A stretch of 64,000 bases of DNA from Methanoregula sp. UBA64 (GCF_002502735.1 NZ_DAQC01000004.1:8266-72265); one strand, 5' to 3'. Shown: positions 52,815 through 61,597, numbered from the stretch's first letter. Notes: generated by a model from the letters alone, not told the origin. Made by a program: numbers and translations.

Positions 52815-53164
52815 GCTCGAGCAGAGTTGATGCAAAAGTCCTTGAAACGGTAAATTTCTTTGGCGCACAGCTCCGGAAGAACGGAGTCCGCATCAACAAT
52901 CTTATTCTGTTTGGTTCATCGGGCACGGGCACTGCAACAATCGGAAGCGATATCGATATCGCCATAATCTCCGATGATTTCAACAATCGGGATATTTTTG
53001 ACCGGGCACTTCTCACAAAAGATGATGAGATGCATACCGTAAAAAAATTCAAAGTGCCCCTTGATGTAATCACGTTAACCCCGGAAGAATACCGGGATCA
53101 AAAATCCCTGATTGCAGGCACGATCCGGAAGGGGATTGCCCTCCCAACGCTATCTTTGGCATGA
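52811..53164 (+). CDS. MNT-type nucleotidyltransferase (minimal, antitoxin-like)
   Basis: 117 residues. The nucleotidyltransferase core is LFGSSGTGTATIGSDIDIAII (GS...G...DxD), followed by a third acidic position in VPLDVITLTPEEY. MNT proteins usually pair with HEPN RNases and add AMP to the toxin to silence it. Here no HEPN gene is adjacent; instead a 48-residue gene overlaps its end by four bases. Start GTG 52811 lies in the palindrome; no later ATG precedes the GS motif. Confidence 0.85.
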   Translation: MRSSRVDAKVLETVNFFGAQLRKNGVRINNLILFGSSGTGTATIGSDIDIAIISDDFNNRDIFDRALLTKDDEMHTVKKFKVPLDVITLTPEEYRDQKSLIAGTIRKGIALPTLSLA

Positions 53165-53307
53165 AAACCATTCACGAAAGTCATACAGAAGATATGCAGG
53201 AAATACAATCCCTTATGATACTCTCCGAAACGTCCCTGCGCCAGTTTCTGGATGAAGAACCGGATCTCTATTCCATCAGCGATGCAAAGGTAGTCCTGCT
53301 GAAATAA
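53161..53307 (+). CDS. Small acidic protein coupled to MNT nucleotidyltransferase
   Basis: 48 residues, ATG 53161 overlapping the upstream TGA (ATGA). Helical and acidic: EIQSLMILSETSLRQFLDEE, ending DLYSISDAKVVLLK. The translational coupling points to a two-gene module with the nucleotidyltransferase. Too short for a HEPN domain. Could be an antitoxin or a truncated partner; family not recognised. Confidence 0.65.
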   Translation: MKTIHESHTEDMQEIQSLMILSETSLRQFLDEEPDLYSISDAKVVLLK

Positions 53308-53318
53308 ACCTGCAAAAT

Positions 53319-53329
53319 AAAAAAAAAAA
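53319..53329 (-). terminator. Oligo-T terminator of the por operon
   Basis: An A11 run on the plus strand, i.e. eleven T on the minus strand, 12 bases past the porB stop. Confidence 0.6.
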
Positions 53330-53340
53330 GAAAACGGATT

Positions 53341-54237
53341 TTATTCCTTCTTGAGCTTGATATCGATGCCGTACTTCGCGGCGTTCTTATCCGCAATCGC
53401 CTGGATTGCTGCGATCTCGGCGTCCTGCCTCTTGGGCTTGAAGAGGTGGCGGAAGCGCTTCTGGGTCTTTAGGTATTCCTCGACCGGCTTTCTTACAACC
53501 TTCTTTGCCTTCGTGACCTCGCCGTCAACCATCTCGTAGTTGACCCAGAGGCCGGTCTCGATGGCGAGCTTTGCAATCGCCATCGTCTGTTCGCCCTCGA
53601 ATCCCCAGCCGGTGCAGCAGGGCACGTGGATCTGGACGTAGGTGGGGCCGACGGTGTTGATCGCTTTTTCCACCTTCTGGATAAGGTCGTTCGGGTAGGC
53701 AATCGACGCGGTCGCCACATACGGGGCGCCGTGGGCCGCAAGGATCGCCGGCATGTCCTTTTTCGGGCGCTTGTTCCCGAAGGACTGCGAGCCGGCCGGG
53801 CTTGTCGTGGTGCTCGCATCGTAGGGCGTTGCACCGGACCGCTGGATACCCGTGTTCATGTAGGCCTCGTTATCGTAGCAGATGTAGGTGAGGTCGTGGC
53901 CGCGCTCGAACGCGCCGCTGATGCAGAGCATCCCGATATCGAAGGTCGCGCCGTCGCCGGCCATCACGATGACCTTCTCTTTCCTTCCCTGCTTCTTGAG
54001 CGATGCCTCGATACCCGATGCAACCGCCGAAGCGTTCTCGAAGAGCGAGTGGATCCACGGAACCTTCCACGCGGTCTCGGGGTAGGGCGTGGAGAAGACC
54101 TCCATGCATCCCGTCGATGAGACAACAATGGAATTCGTACCCGCTGCCTTGAGCATCAGCCGGGCCGCAAGTGCTGCCCCGCACCCGCCGCAGGCCCGGT
54201 GGCCGCAGTCGAAGAGTTCGCAGGAGTTGTCTGCCAT
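53341..54237 (-). CDS. porB: Pyruvate:ferredoxin oxidoreductase, beta subunit
   Basis: 298 residues from MADNSCELF, two bases after the porA stop. The thiamine-diphosphate site is seen as MAGDGATFDIG...YDNEAYMNTG, and Cys for the proximal cluster are in CGHRACGGCGAAL and CCTGWGFEG. With PorA, C and D it links acetyl-CoA, CO2 and reduced ferredoxin to pyruvate, the entry to biosynthesis in methanogens. Last gene of porCDAB. Confidence 0.96.
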   Translation of the reverse strand: MADNSCELFDCGHRACGGCGAALAARLMLKAAGTNSIVVSSTGCMEVFSTPYPETAWKVPWIHSLFENASAVASGIEASLKKQGRKEKVIVMAGDGATFDIGMLCISGAFERGHDLTYICYDNEAYMNTGIQRSGATPYDASTTTSPAGSQSFGNKRPKKDMPAILAAHGAPYVATASIAYPNDLIQKVEKAINTVGPTYVQIHVPCCTGWGFEGEQTMAIAKLAIETGLWVNYEMVDGEVTKAKKVVRKPVEEYLKTQKRFRHLFKPKRQDAEIAAIQAIADKNAAKYGIDIKLKKE

Positions 54238-54238
54238 G

Positions 54239-55393
54239 TTACAGCACCTCCTTACGCAGCCCGATATACTGGCCGCCCTTGCCCTGCTCGGCGAGCGCAA
54301 CCGCATCGCGGATGTCCTTTTTGCGGACGTCTCTCCCGCCAAGGCCGATAACGTAATCGTACACCGGGATGGTGGAGCCGTAGAGGGCATCCTTTACTTC
54401 GAGCGCGGTGGCACCCTTTGCACCCAGCGAGATGTTCTTGTCGAGAACGGCGACGCGCTTTGCGCCTTTCAGGGCCTTTGCCACGTCTTCAGTCGGGAAT
54501 GGCCGGAAGACCCGGATCTTGAGGAGCCCGACTTTCTTTCCTTCTTTGCGCATCTCGTCGATGGTGTCCTTGACCGTGCCGCAGATGGAGCCCAGTGCAA
54601 CGATCACGGTCTCTGCGTCCTCAATGTGGTAGCCTTCGACCATTGCGCTGTAGTCCCGGCCAAACATCTTCCCGAACTCGGCGCCGGCGGCCTTAATCAC
54701 GGACTTCGCATCCTTGAGCGCCTTGTCGGTTTCGTACCGGAATTCAAGGTAATACTCGGGAGTTGCGTACATCCCGAAGCTCATGGGGTCGGCCGCATCG
54801 AGGCGCTCCGTTGGCGTAAACTTCGGGAGGTACTTGTCGGCGTCTTCCTGCGTGAGCATATCGACCGGCTCGTAGGTGTGCGAGAGGATGAACCCGTCGA
54901 AACAGACCATCGCGGGTAAGAGAACCTTAGCGTTCTCCGCAACCTTGTAGGCGATGTAGTGGAGATCGGTTGCTTCCTGGTTGTCCTCGGCGTAGAACTG
55001 GAGCCAGCCGGAGTCGCGCAGGGAGATCGAGTCCTGCTGGTCGTTCCAGATCGAGAGCGGGGCTCCCATTGCACGGTTCGCAATGGTCATGACAATCGGC
55101 AGGCGCATCCCGGCAACGTTGAAGCAGACCTCGTACATCAGGGCAAGGCCCTGCGAGGTGGTTGCCGAGTAGGTCCGCGATCCTGCGGCGCTGGCGCCAA
55201 GGCAGGCGGAGAGCGCGGAGAACTCGCTCTCGACGGTGATATAGTCTGCGTCGAGCTTCCCGTTTGCCACCATCTCGGCGAGCGCCTCGACGATGTGGGT
55301 CTGGGGGGTGATCGGGTACGCGGAGACCACCTGCGGCCGGCAGAGCCGGACCGCTTCGGCGACCGCCATCGAACCTTCGGTAATGCCAAGCAT
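54239..55393 (-). CDS. porA: Pyruvate:ferredoxin oxidoreductase, alpha subunit
   Basis: 384 residues. N-terminal EGSMAVAEAVRLCRPQVV and AYPITPQTHIVEALAEM (the YPITPQT signature), then SATTSQGLALMYEVCFNVAG and LSIWNDQQDSISLRDSGWLQ. Forms the pyrimidine/pyruvate part of the active site with PorB. It begins right at the porD stop, so the four genes are co-translated. Confidence 0.96.
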   Translation of the reverse strand: MLGITEGSMAVAEAVRLCRPQVVSAYPITPQTHIVEALAEMVANGKLDADYITVESEFSALSACLGASAAGSRTYSATTSQGLALMYEVCFNVAGMRLPIVMTIANRAMGAPLSIWNDQQDSISLRDSGWLQFYAEDNQEATDLHYIAYKVAENAKVLLPAMVCFDGFILSHTYEPVDMLTQEDADKYLPKFTPTERLDAADPMSFGMYATPEYYLEFRYETDKALKDAKSVIKAAGAEFGKMFGRDYSAMVEGYHIEDAETVIVALGSICGTVKDTIDEMRKEGKKVGLLKIRVFRPFPTEDVAKALKGAKRVAVLDKNISLGAKGATALEVKDALYGSTIPVYDYVIGLGGRDVRKKDIRDAVALAEQGKGGQYIGLRKEVL

Positions 55394-55654
55394 CTATTTC
55401 TCCTCCTGTTTCATTGCGATCGCTTTTTTCGGGCACTCCTCCGCGCACATCCCGCAGCCTTTGCAGTACGCATAGTCGGGATCGAAGAAGCCCTCCTTGT
55501 CCTCGGTGATGCAGCCCTCGGGGCAGATCACCTGGCAGGTCCCGCACTTGGAGCAGAGGTTGTGGTCGAAGATCGGCTTGAACACCCTCCACGACCCGGT
55601 CCTGTTGTCCCGGCCCTTGCCCGGCCGGGCACGGCAGCCGACAGCGAGCGCCAT
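55394..55654 (-). CDS. porD: Pyruvate:ferredoxin oxidoreductase, delta subunit (2[4Fe-4S])
   Basis: 86 residues with two ferredoxin motifs: CSKCGTCQVICPEGC and CKGCGMCAEECPKKA. It carries electrons from the thiamine site to ferredoxin. Start overlaps the porC stop by one base (TAATG, 55652-55656). Basic N-terminus typical of PorD. Confidence 0.95.
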   Translation of the reverse strand: MALAVGCRARPGKGRDNRTGSWRVFKPIFDHNLCSKCGTCQVICPEGCITEDKEGFFDPDYAYCKGCGMCAEECPKKAIAMKQEEK

Positions 55655-56199
55655 TATGCCGCCGCCCCCTTCACGTGCTCGAACGCCTGGCGGGCTGCCT
55701 CGATATTCTTCTCGGCGAGTTCTTTGGGGAACCGGTGCAGGAGCGCATTCTTGAGCGCATCGAACTTGATCTCGCCGGTTGCCGCGGCAAACGCTCCCAT
55801 CAGGGAAGTATTGGTGATGGGAAGGCCGATGACCTTAAGGGCGATGGAGGTCGCGTCGATGGTGATGAGTTTTACGCCGTCGGGAACCTTATAATCCGGT
55901 GCCTTCTCGGTATTGACAATCACGATGCCGCCCTTCTTGACACCGGAAAAAACATTGACGTCCTTGATGAGTGTGCTGTCCTGCACGATGATGTAGTCAG
56001 GCTCGTACACCTGGCTGCGAAGCCGGATCTTGCGGTCGTCGAACCGCACGAATGCCTGGACCGGGGCGCCGCGCCGCTCGACCCCAAAGGCCGGGAACGC
56101 CTGCGAAAAAACACCGCCTTCAAACGCAGCAACAGCAATAAGTTCCGCAGCGGTGACCGAGCCCTGGCCGCCCCTGCCGTGGATACGAAGTTCTCTCAA
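55654..56199 (-). CDS. porC: Pyruvate:ferredoxin oxidoreductase, gamma subunit
   Basis: 181 residues starting RELRIHGRGGQGSVTAAELI, the GRGGQG signature of the gamma domain, then FPAFGVERRGAPVQAFVRF (ERRG) and the conserved TNTSLMGAFAAATG. Gamma subunit binds CoA in the four-subunit enzyme. First gene of porCDAB; 45 bases downstream of the marker 12 gene on the same strand, so the two may be co-transcribed. Confidence 0.95.
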   Translation of the reverse strand: MRELRIHGRGGQGSVTAAELIAVAAFEGGVFSQAFPAFGVERRGAPVQAFVRFDDRKIRLRSQVYEPDYIIVQDSTLIKDVNVFSGVKKGGIVIVNTEKAPDYKVPDGVKLITIDATSIALKVIGLPITNTSLMGAFAAATGEIKFDALKNALLHRFPKELAEKNIEAARQAFEHVKGAAA

Positions 56200-56244
56200 A
56201 GGAAAAATCCCCTCAGTAATCTTACATGATAAATCGATATAAAT

Positions 56245-57123
56245 CTAGAGATCTACATCGATGCCGAGGATAGTATCCGCCCCGGAAAAGACATCGCGGG
56301 CAATGGCCGCAAGTCCGCGGGATGCGCACCATTCGTCATAAACGGCCACATCCTGCCCCAGAAGCGATTCGACTTCGGGTGCAATGGTGGGCGCGAGCGA
56401 GCCGGCAAGTGCGACCCGGGCGCGCGGATTGAGCAACCGGAGCGAGGCGCATTCCATGGCCGCGAACATGGCGACGGTCCTTACGCGCAGGTCGCCGTCT
56501 TCGGGGAGCGAGTAATTTACTCCTGCCTGCTGGAAGGCATCGTTTGCGGAGCACTCGCCCGCGTCCACCCGGCGGATGGCATCGACATCGAGCGCGCCGT
56601 GCCGGGTGCCGGGCGCAAAGATGCAGGCATCGAATGCCCCGACGAGGCGGCCTGCGGTAACCAGCAGGGTCACGGTATTGGAACTTGCATCGGAGACCAC
56701 GAGATCGTCCCCCAGATCGGTGCTGACCGCAAAGGCGATCCCGATCTTCTCGGGGCTGGACTGGTGGGAGTAGGCCTTGAACCGGGGATCGGTGGGGGAG
56801 CCCCGGTGCAGGCCGGGGATCGCGACCGCGGGAAGGCCGCTCTTTTTAATCTCGTCGAAGACTTTTGTCCCCCCGCCGATGTGTTTGCCCGCGCCGTCGC
56901 GGCTGACCACGCCCCGGTTGGTAAGCCGGCCGACGGGGGTGATCTTCGAGAAGTTGTCGCCCATCGAGTAGCAGAGCGCGATCCCTTCGATCTTGTCGAG
57001 GGGGCAGATCCGTTCGAGGTCTGCAACGCAGAAGTGTGTTGCCTCCTCGCGCGTCATCTTGAACTGGCAGTCTTCGGATGCAAACCGCATCGCGGTCGTG
57101 CCGTGGTCAATCCCGATGAACAT
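56245..57123 (-). CDS. Methanogenesis marker protein 12
   Basis: 292 residues from MFIGIDHGTTAMRFAS, an ASKHA-type ATPase fold (phosphate-1 loop GIDHGTTAMRF, phosphate-2 SDASSNTVTLLV, adenosine loop VALAGSLAPTI). This is the methanogenesis marker 12 family, present in methanogens and of unknown function. The much longer frame to 57927 is an artefact over the epimerase gene. Placed directly upstream of porC and divergent from the epimerase. Confidence 0.92.
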   Translation of the reverse strand: MFIGIDHGTTAMRFASEDCQFKMTREEATHFCVADLERICPLDKIEGIALCYSMGDNFSKITPVGRLTNRGVVSRDGAGKHIGGGTKVFDEIKKSGLPAVAIPGLHRGSPTDPRFKAYSHQSSPEKIGIAFAVSTDLGDDLVVSDASSNTVTLLVTAGRLVGAFDACIFAPGTRHGALDVDAIRRVDAGECSANDAFQQAGVNYSLPEDGDLRVRTVAMFAAMECASLRLLNPRARVALAGSLAPTIAPEVESLLGQDVAVYDEWCASRGLAAIARDVFSGADTILGIDVDL

Positions 57124-57162
57124 AGCAGTAATCCTATAGCATGGGTTACATAATAGGTATTG

Positions 57163-58092
57163 ATGTTTGCAGTAGTGACCGGCGGGGCCGGGTTTATCGG
57201 CTCCCATCTGGTTGACACGCTCGTTGCACAGGGTAACGAAGTGCTGGTGATCGATTCGCTCTGCGCAGGACGACGGGAATGCATTGCCCGGCACATCGAC
57301 ACGGGCGTGGCCCGGCTGGTACAGGCGGATCTGCTGGACGATGGCTGGCAGGAACATATCAGGGGAGCGGACCGGGTCTTCCACCTTGCCGCCGACCCGG
57401 ACGTCCGGCAGAGCGCGATCGACCCCGAACCGACGATGCAGAACAATATCATGGCCACGTACCGCGTGCTCGAAGCAATGCGCAAATACGAGGTCCCGGA
57501 GATCGTGTTTACCTCGACCTCCACGGTCTACGGCGAGGCAACGGTCATCCCTACTCCTGAAGACTATGCCCCCCTCCTGCCGGTCTCGGTGTACGGGGCG
57601 AGCAAGCTTGCCTGCGAAGCGCTGATCTCCTCGTACTGCTATTCGTTTGGCATGAAGGCATGGATCTACCGGTTTGCCAATATCGTGGGCGAACGCAGCG
57701 GCCACGGCGTTATTACGGACTTCATCAGGAAACTCAAAGAGAACCCTGCCGAACTCGAGATCCTCGGGGACGGGAAGCAGGTCAAGTCCTATCTCGAAGT
57801 CCACGAGTGCGTTGCCGCCATGCTCTTTGCCCTGCGCACCAGGGAGACCGTCAATATATTCAATATCGGCTCCGAGGACTGGATCGATGTAACGAGCATT
57901 GCGGAGATCGTTGCAGAGGAGATGCACCTGCCCGATGTAAAGTTCCGGTTCACCGGCGGCGAGCGGGGATGGGTGGGCGATGTCCCGAAAATGCAGCTCT
58001 CCATCGACCGGATCAAGGGCAAACGCTGGAAGCCGCAGCTCGGGTCGCGCGAGAGCGTGCGGCTCGCGGTCCGCGACCTGCTTACGTCCTAA
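57163..58092 (+). CDS. NAD-dependent sugar-nucleotide epimerase (GalE-like)
   Basis: 309 residues of extended short-chain dehydrogenase fold: VTGGAGFIGSHLVDTLVAQG binds NAD, DLLDDGW and HLAADPDVRQSA follow, and the catalytic YxxxK is YGASKLACEA. It is shorter than UDP-glucose 4-epimerase but fits the archaeal group that makes sugars for N-glycans or S-layer glycans. Start ATG 57163 (a preceding TTG is read as Met in longer frames). Divergent from marker 12 with 39 bases between. Confidence 0.9.
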   Translation: MFAVVTGGAGFIGSHLVDTLVAQGNEVLVIDSLCAGRRECIARHIDTGVARLVQADLLDDGWQEHIRGADRVFHLAADPDVRQSAIDPEPTMQNNIMATYRVLEAMRKYEVPEIVFTSTSTVYGEATVIPTPEDYAPLLPVSVYGASKLACEALISSYCYSFGMKAWIYRFANIVGERSGHGVITDFIRKLKENPAELEILGDGKQVKSYLEVHECVAAMLFALRTRETVNIFNIGSEDWIDVTSIAEIVAEEMHLPDVKFRFTGGERGWVGDVPKMQLSIDRIKGKRWKPQLGSRESVRLAVRDLLTS

Positions 58093-58107
58093 AGTGAGGG
58101 GATCGCA

Positions 58108-59268
58108 ACGAAGCCCGCAAAGTGTATCCTCATTCTCGGAGATGGGATGGCCGATGAGCCGATCCCGGCGCTCGGGGGAAAGACCCCCTTAGAATATGCA
58201 AAAACCCCGAACATGGACCGGATGGCCCGTGAAGGAGCGTGCGGTCTCCTGCACACGGTTCCCGACCGGTTCGAGCCGGGGAGCGATATCGCGAACATGT
58301 CCATCCTCGGGTATGCCCCGGAGAAGTACTATACGGGCAGGGGCCCGCTCGAAGCAATGAGCATGGGCGTAGATCTTGCTCCCTCCGATGTTGCCTACCG
58401 CTGCAACCTCGTGACCGTGAAAGACGGTGTCATGGCGGACTTTTCCGCCGGCCATATCACGAGCGCCGAAGGGGCGGCTCTCCTCTCTTCGCTTGCCCCG
58501 CATGTCCCGAAGGTGGCCGTGAAGGCGGGCGTCAGTTACCGCAACCTCCTTGTTGTCCCGCACGGGTCGGCGGCGGATTCGACCGCTCCGCACGATATTG
58601 TCGGCCAGAAGATTGCAGACCACCTTCCCCGGAATGGCGATGCGGATCTCCTCCTCGCCTGCATTGAGAAGAGCCGGGAGATATTCCGCGACCACCCGGT
58701 GAATGCGGCCCGCAGGAAGGCAGGAAAACCCGAGGTCACGCAGATCTGGCCGTGGAGCGGTGGCAGGCGTCCCGCATTCCCGCTCTTTGCCGACAAGTAC
58801 CACAAAAAAGGCGGAATGATCTCGGCAGTCGATCTCTTAAACGGCATCGCCCGGTGCGCCGGCATGGAGGTCATCACGGTGCCCGGGGCAACGGGATATT
58901 TCGACACGGATTATATGGCCAAGGCCCGGTACGCGCTCGATGCGATCAGACACCTTGATTTCGTGTATATCCACATCGAGGCCCCGGACGAGGCCGGGCA
59001 CCTCGGCAGTATCGAGGAGAAGGTTCGGGCGATAGAGAATGTCGATCGCGTGGTGGGAAAAGTCCGTGAGGAGTTCGACGGGATCGTGGCGGTGCTGCCC
59101 GATCACCCGACGCCGATCCGGATTAAGACCCATGCCCGCGACCCGGTGCCGTTTGTCGTGACCGGCAAAGAGACCGACGGGTGCATGCATTACTCCGAGA
59201 AGGAGGCACGGTCGGGGATGTTCGGGACAAAAGAGGCAACGGACTTCCTGTCGTTCCTCTTTTCCTGA
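58108..59268 (+). CDS. apgM: 2,3-bisphosphoglycerate-independent phosphoglycerate mutase (archaeal type)
   Basis: 386 residues if begun at ACG 58108. The alkaline-phosphatase fold begins with the metal motif LGDGMADEP, which lies partly before the first ATG (58147), so that ATG cannot be the start. No ATG, GTG or TTG is in frame between the upstream TAA (58090) and 58147. ACG 58108 gives KPAKCILILGDGM after Met and has GTGAGG eight bases before it. Further landmarks are GPLEAMSMGVDLAPSDVAYR, KTPNMDRMA and HLDFVYIHIEAPDEAGH. Interconverts 3- and 2-phosphoglycerate. Confidence 0.9.
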   Translation, partial: TKPAKCILILGDGMADEPIPALGGKTPLEYAKTPNMDRMAREGACGLLHTVPDRFEPGSDIANMSILGYAPEKYYTGRGPLEAMSMGVDLAPSDVAYRCNLVTVKDGVMADFSAGHITSAEGAALLSSLAPHVPKVAVKAGVSYRNLLVVPHGSAADSTAPHDIVGQKIADHLPRNGDADLLLACIEKSREIFRDHPVNAARRKAGKPEVTQIWPWSGGRRPAFPLFADKYHKKGGMISAVDLLNGIARCAGMEVITVPGATGYFDTDYMAKARYALDAIRHLDFVYIHIEAPDEAGHLGSIEEKVRAIENVDRVVGKVREEFDGIVAVLPDHPTPIRIKTHARDPVPFVVTGKETDGCMHYSEKEARSGMFGTKEATDFLSFLFS

Positions 59269-59449
59269 ATTATTTTGTTTTCAAAAGAACGATGCGGCAT
59301 CAGTCCCCTGCATCATCACGGTTTCAGTGGGGGTAACTTTCATCATCTGCCGCACCCTGTATACCGTTTCATTTTTTCGGGATATAACTTTGGCCGCCCC
59401 TGCATATCAGAGAAATTATCTGGTGCAACGTTGATGGAGTACTCATACC
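59269..59449. other. Intergenic region upstream of cdc6, weak origin candidate
   Basis: 181 bases, AT-rich in part (59269-59285 and 59368-59385). It has GGTTTCAGTGGGGGTAAC at about 59319-59336, only loosely like an origin recognition box. GGATATAACTTTGG (59379-59392) can serve as a TATA for the next gene. Not enough to call an origin. Confidence 0.3.
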
Positions 59450-60574
59450 ATGAAAAAGAACCTGCTGATGTGGGACGAATCGCTCTTCCGGGACCCGGAA
59501 GTCTTCGAGATCGACTATATCCCAGAGCAGTTCGAGTTTCGTGACACGCAGATGCAGGAACTCGCGTTCCAGATCCGGCCCGGGCTCCGGGGCGGCCGCC
59601 CCTTGAATACGATCTGCAAGGGCCTGCCCGGCTCCGGTAAGACCACCAGTATCAAAAAGCTCTTTTTGGAAGTCGAGGAGACCACGAAAAAACTGGTGCC
59701 GGTCCACATCAACTGCCAGATCGACAATACCAAGTTTGCCATCCTCTCCCAGATCTACCGCAAGCTCTCCGGTCATCTGCCGCCCGCATCGGGCACCTCC
59801 TTTAAGCAGGTCTTCGACGCCGTTGCCCGCATGCTCTTAAAAGACGAGTGCGTGCTCCTCGTTGCCCTCGACGATGCCAACTATCTCCTGTACGAGAACG
59901 AGCTCAACAAGGTGCTCTACACGCTGCTGCGTGCCCACGAGACCTACGAGGGCCTCCGGATCGGCGTTATCGTGATCATCAGCGATCCGGATGTCGACCT
60001 TTCGCGGGAGATCGATGCCCGGGTCTCCTCGGTCTTCCGCCCCACCGAGATCTACTTCCCGCCCTACGGGAACGCGGAGGTGCACGAGATCATGAAGGCC
60101 CGGGTGATGCAGGGGTTCTTTAACAATGTCATCAGCGACGAGATGCTCAACCTTGTCGTGGAGCAGACCTTAAAGAGCGGCGACCTGCGGGTGGGAATCG
60201 ATCTCCTGAAGCGTGCCGCACTCAATGCCGAGCGTGCCACCCGGCGCAGTATCGAACGGGCGGATATCTGCGGGGCGTACGAGGTCTCGAAATACCTTCA
60301 CCTGGAGTACACGATAAAGACCCTCAAGGACGAGGAGAAGAAGATCCTCGCGGGTCTTGCCCGGGCGAGCACGTCGGAGGGCGGGATGAATGCCGGCGAG
60401 GTCTATAAGACCATAAAAGAGACCGTTCCCGTGGGATACACCCGGTTCTACGAGATCATAAAAAAGATGGATGCAATGAGGCTCGTGAACCTCCAGTACC
60501 GGGAAGGCAAGGGCCGGACCCGGGTAATAACCCTCCGCTACGAGCCGGAAAAAGTGCTCGGCTGCCTTTCATAA
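59450..60574 (+). CDS. cdc6: Orc1/Cdc6-type AAA+ ATPase
   Basis: 374 residues. Walker A is GLPGSGKTTS, Walker B VALDDANYLLYENEL, sensor 1 IGVIVIISDPD and the initiator-specific region DARVSSVFRPTEIYFPPYG. The C-terminal winged helix appears as TSEGGMNAGEVYKTIKETVP. In Methanomicrobiales several Orc1/Cdc6 paralogues exist; this one lacks the extended N-terminus of the main origin protein. It loads MCM or acts as a secondary initiator. An origin may be near, but clear recognition boxes are not seen. Confidence 0.92.
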   Translation: MKKNLLMWDESLFRDPEVFEIDYIPEQFEFRDTQMQELAFQIRPGLRGGRPLNTICKGLPGSGKTTSIKKLFLEVEETTKKLVPVHINCQIDNTKFAILSQIYRKLSGHLPPASGTSFKQVFDAVARMLLKDECVLLVALDDANYLLYENELNKVLYTLLRAHETYEGLRIGVIVIISDPDVDLSREIDARVSSVFRPTEIYFPPYGNAEVHEIMKARVMQGFFNNVISDEMLNLVVEQTLKSGDLRVGIDLLKRAALNAERATRRSIERADICGAYEVSKYLHLEYTIKTLKDEEKKILAGLARASTSEGGMNAGEVYKTIKETVPVGYTRFYEIIKKMDAMRLVNLQYREGKGRTRVITLRYEPEKVLGCLS

Positions 60575-60581
60575 GGGCGGG

Positions 60582-60590
60582 GAAATATTT
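60582..60590 (+). promoter_or_regulatory. TATA-like element of mch
   Basis: AAATATTTT after GGGCGGGG, a BRE-like purine run, about 55 bases before the mch ATG; AGGGG (60631-60637) is the ribosome site. Fits a short leader. Confidence 0.35.
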
Positions 60591-60643
60591 TCAAAAATCT
60601 TATCTGTTCAGGAACCCTCTTCTTATGAGACAGGGGTTTTTCT

Positions 60644-61588
60644 ATGTTAAGTGTTAACGAACTGGCACTTGAAATATTCGACAACCTCGCCGATCTGGCC
60701 GAGGAGTTTAATGCTGCTTATCACGAACTGGACAACGGCGCACGGATCGTCGACTGCGGGGTAAGCACGAGGGGTGGATACGCAGCAGGCAGGGCTTTTA
60801 CCGAGATCTGCATGGGCGGTCTTGGCGAAGTGAACTTCCGGATGGGCGAGATCAAGGGGATCCCCCAGCCGTTCATCGACGTCAACACCGATTTCCCGTC
60901 GATTGCCTGCCTCGGGGCCCAGAAGGCCGGCTGGACGGTAAAGGTAGGGAACTATTTTGCCATGGGAAGCGGCCCGGCACGGGCGCTCTCGCTCAAGCCC
61001 AAGCACACCTTTGAAGTGATCGACTACGAGGACGATTACGACTGCGCCGTGATCTGCCTTGAGTCCGACCACCTGCCCAATGGCGAGGTCATGGCAAAGA
61101 TCGCCGAGGAGTGCCATGTGGACGTTGCAAACACCTGCGCAGTCGTTGCGCCGACCTCCTCGATTGTCGGTTCGATCCAGGTTTCGGGGCGCTGCGTGGA
61201 GACGGCGATCTACAAGTTAAACGAGCTCGGCTTTGACACCCGGAAGATCATGTCCGCGATAGGCACTGCCCCGATCCCGCCGGTACGGGGAGCCAAGCGT
61301 GCGATGGGTGTGACAAACGACGCAACCATCTACCACGGCCAGATCCAGCTCACGATGAATGCACCCGAGATCAAGGATTATCTCGAAAAGATCCCGAGCT
61401 GCAAGTCCAATGGCTACGGCAAGCCGTTCAACGAGATCTTCAAGGAAGCAGGGTACGACTTCTACAAGATCGATACCTCGCTCTTCTCGCCGGCCGAGGT
61501 CATCATCAACGAGCTCTCGGACGGCAGCGTGTATCACGTCGGTGCAGTCAACAACGACGTGACCCTGAAGTCCTTCGGGCTCCAGTAA
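60644..61588 (+). CDS. mch: Methenyl-tetrahydromethanopterin cyclohydrolase
   Basis: 314 residues, usual length. Distinct motifs: DCGVSTRGGYAAGRAFTEIC, MGGLGEVNF, SDHLPNGEVMAKIAEEC, APTSSIVGSIQVSGR and GTAPIPPVRGAKRAMG. It converts formyl- to methenyl-tetrahydromethanopterin in the CO2-reducing branch of methanogenesis, in the cytosol. Monocistronic, ends in a T9 terminator. Its presence fixes the host as a methanogen or relative. Confidence 0.97.
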   Translation: MLSVNELALEIFDNLADLAEEFNAAYHELDNGARIVDCGVSTRGGYAAGRAFTEICMGGLGEVNFRMGEIKGIPQPFIDVNTDFPSIACLGAQKAGWTVKVGNYFAMGSGPARALSLKPKHTFEVIDYEDDYDCAVICLESDHLPNGEVMAKIAEECHVDVANTCAVVAPTSSIVGSIQVSGRCVETAIYKLNELGFDTRKIMSAIGTAPIPPVRGAKRAMGVTNDATIYHGQIQLTMNAPEIKDYLEKIPSCKSNGYGKPFNEIFKEAGYDFYKIDTSLFSPAEVIINELSDGSVYHVGAVNNDVTLKSFGLQ

Positions 61589-61597
61589 TTTTTTTTT
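61589..61597 (+). terminator. Oligo-T terminator of mch
   Basis: Nine T residues overlapping the end of the TAA stop region, then ATTTTC. Confidence 0.6.

Noticed and set aside
57124..57927. N-terminal extension of marker 12 across the epimerase gene
   Set aside because: The family N-terminus (MFIGIDHG) begins at 57123 and the extension is antisense to a clear epimerase.
59269..59449. Replication origin beside cdc6
   Set aside because: Only one loose origin-box-like segment and no inverted pair; not enough support.
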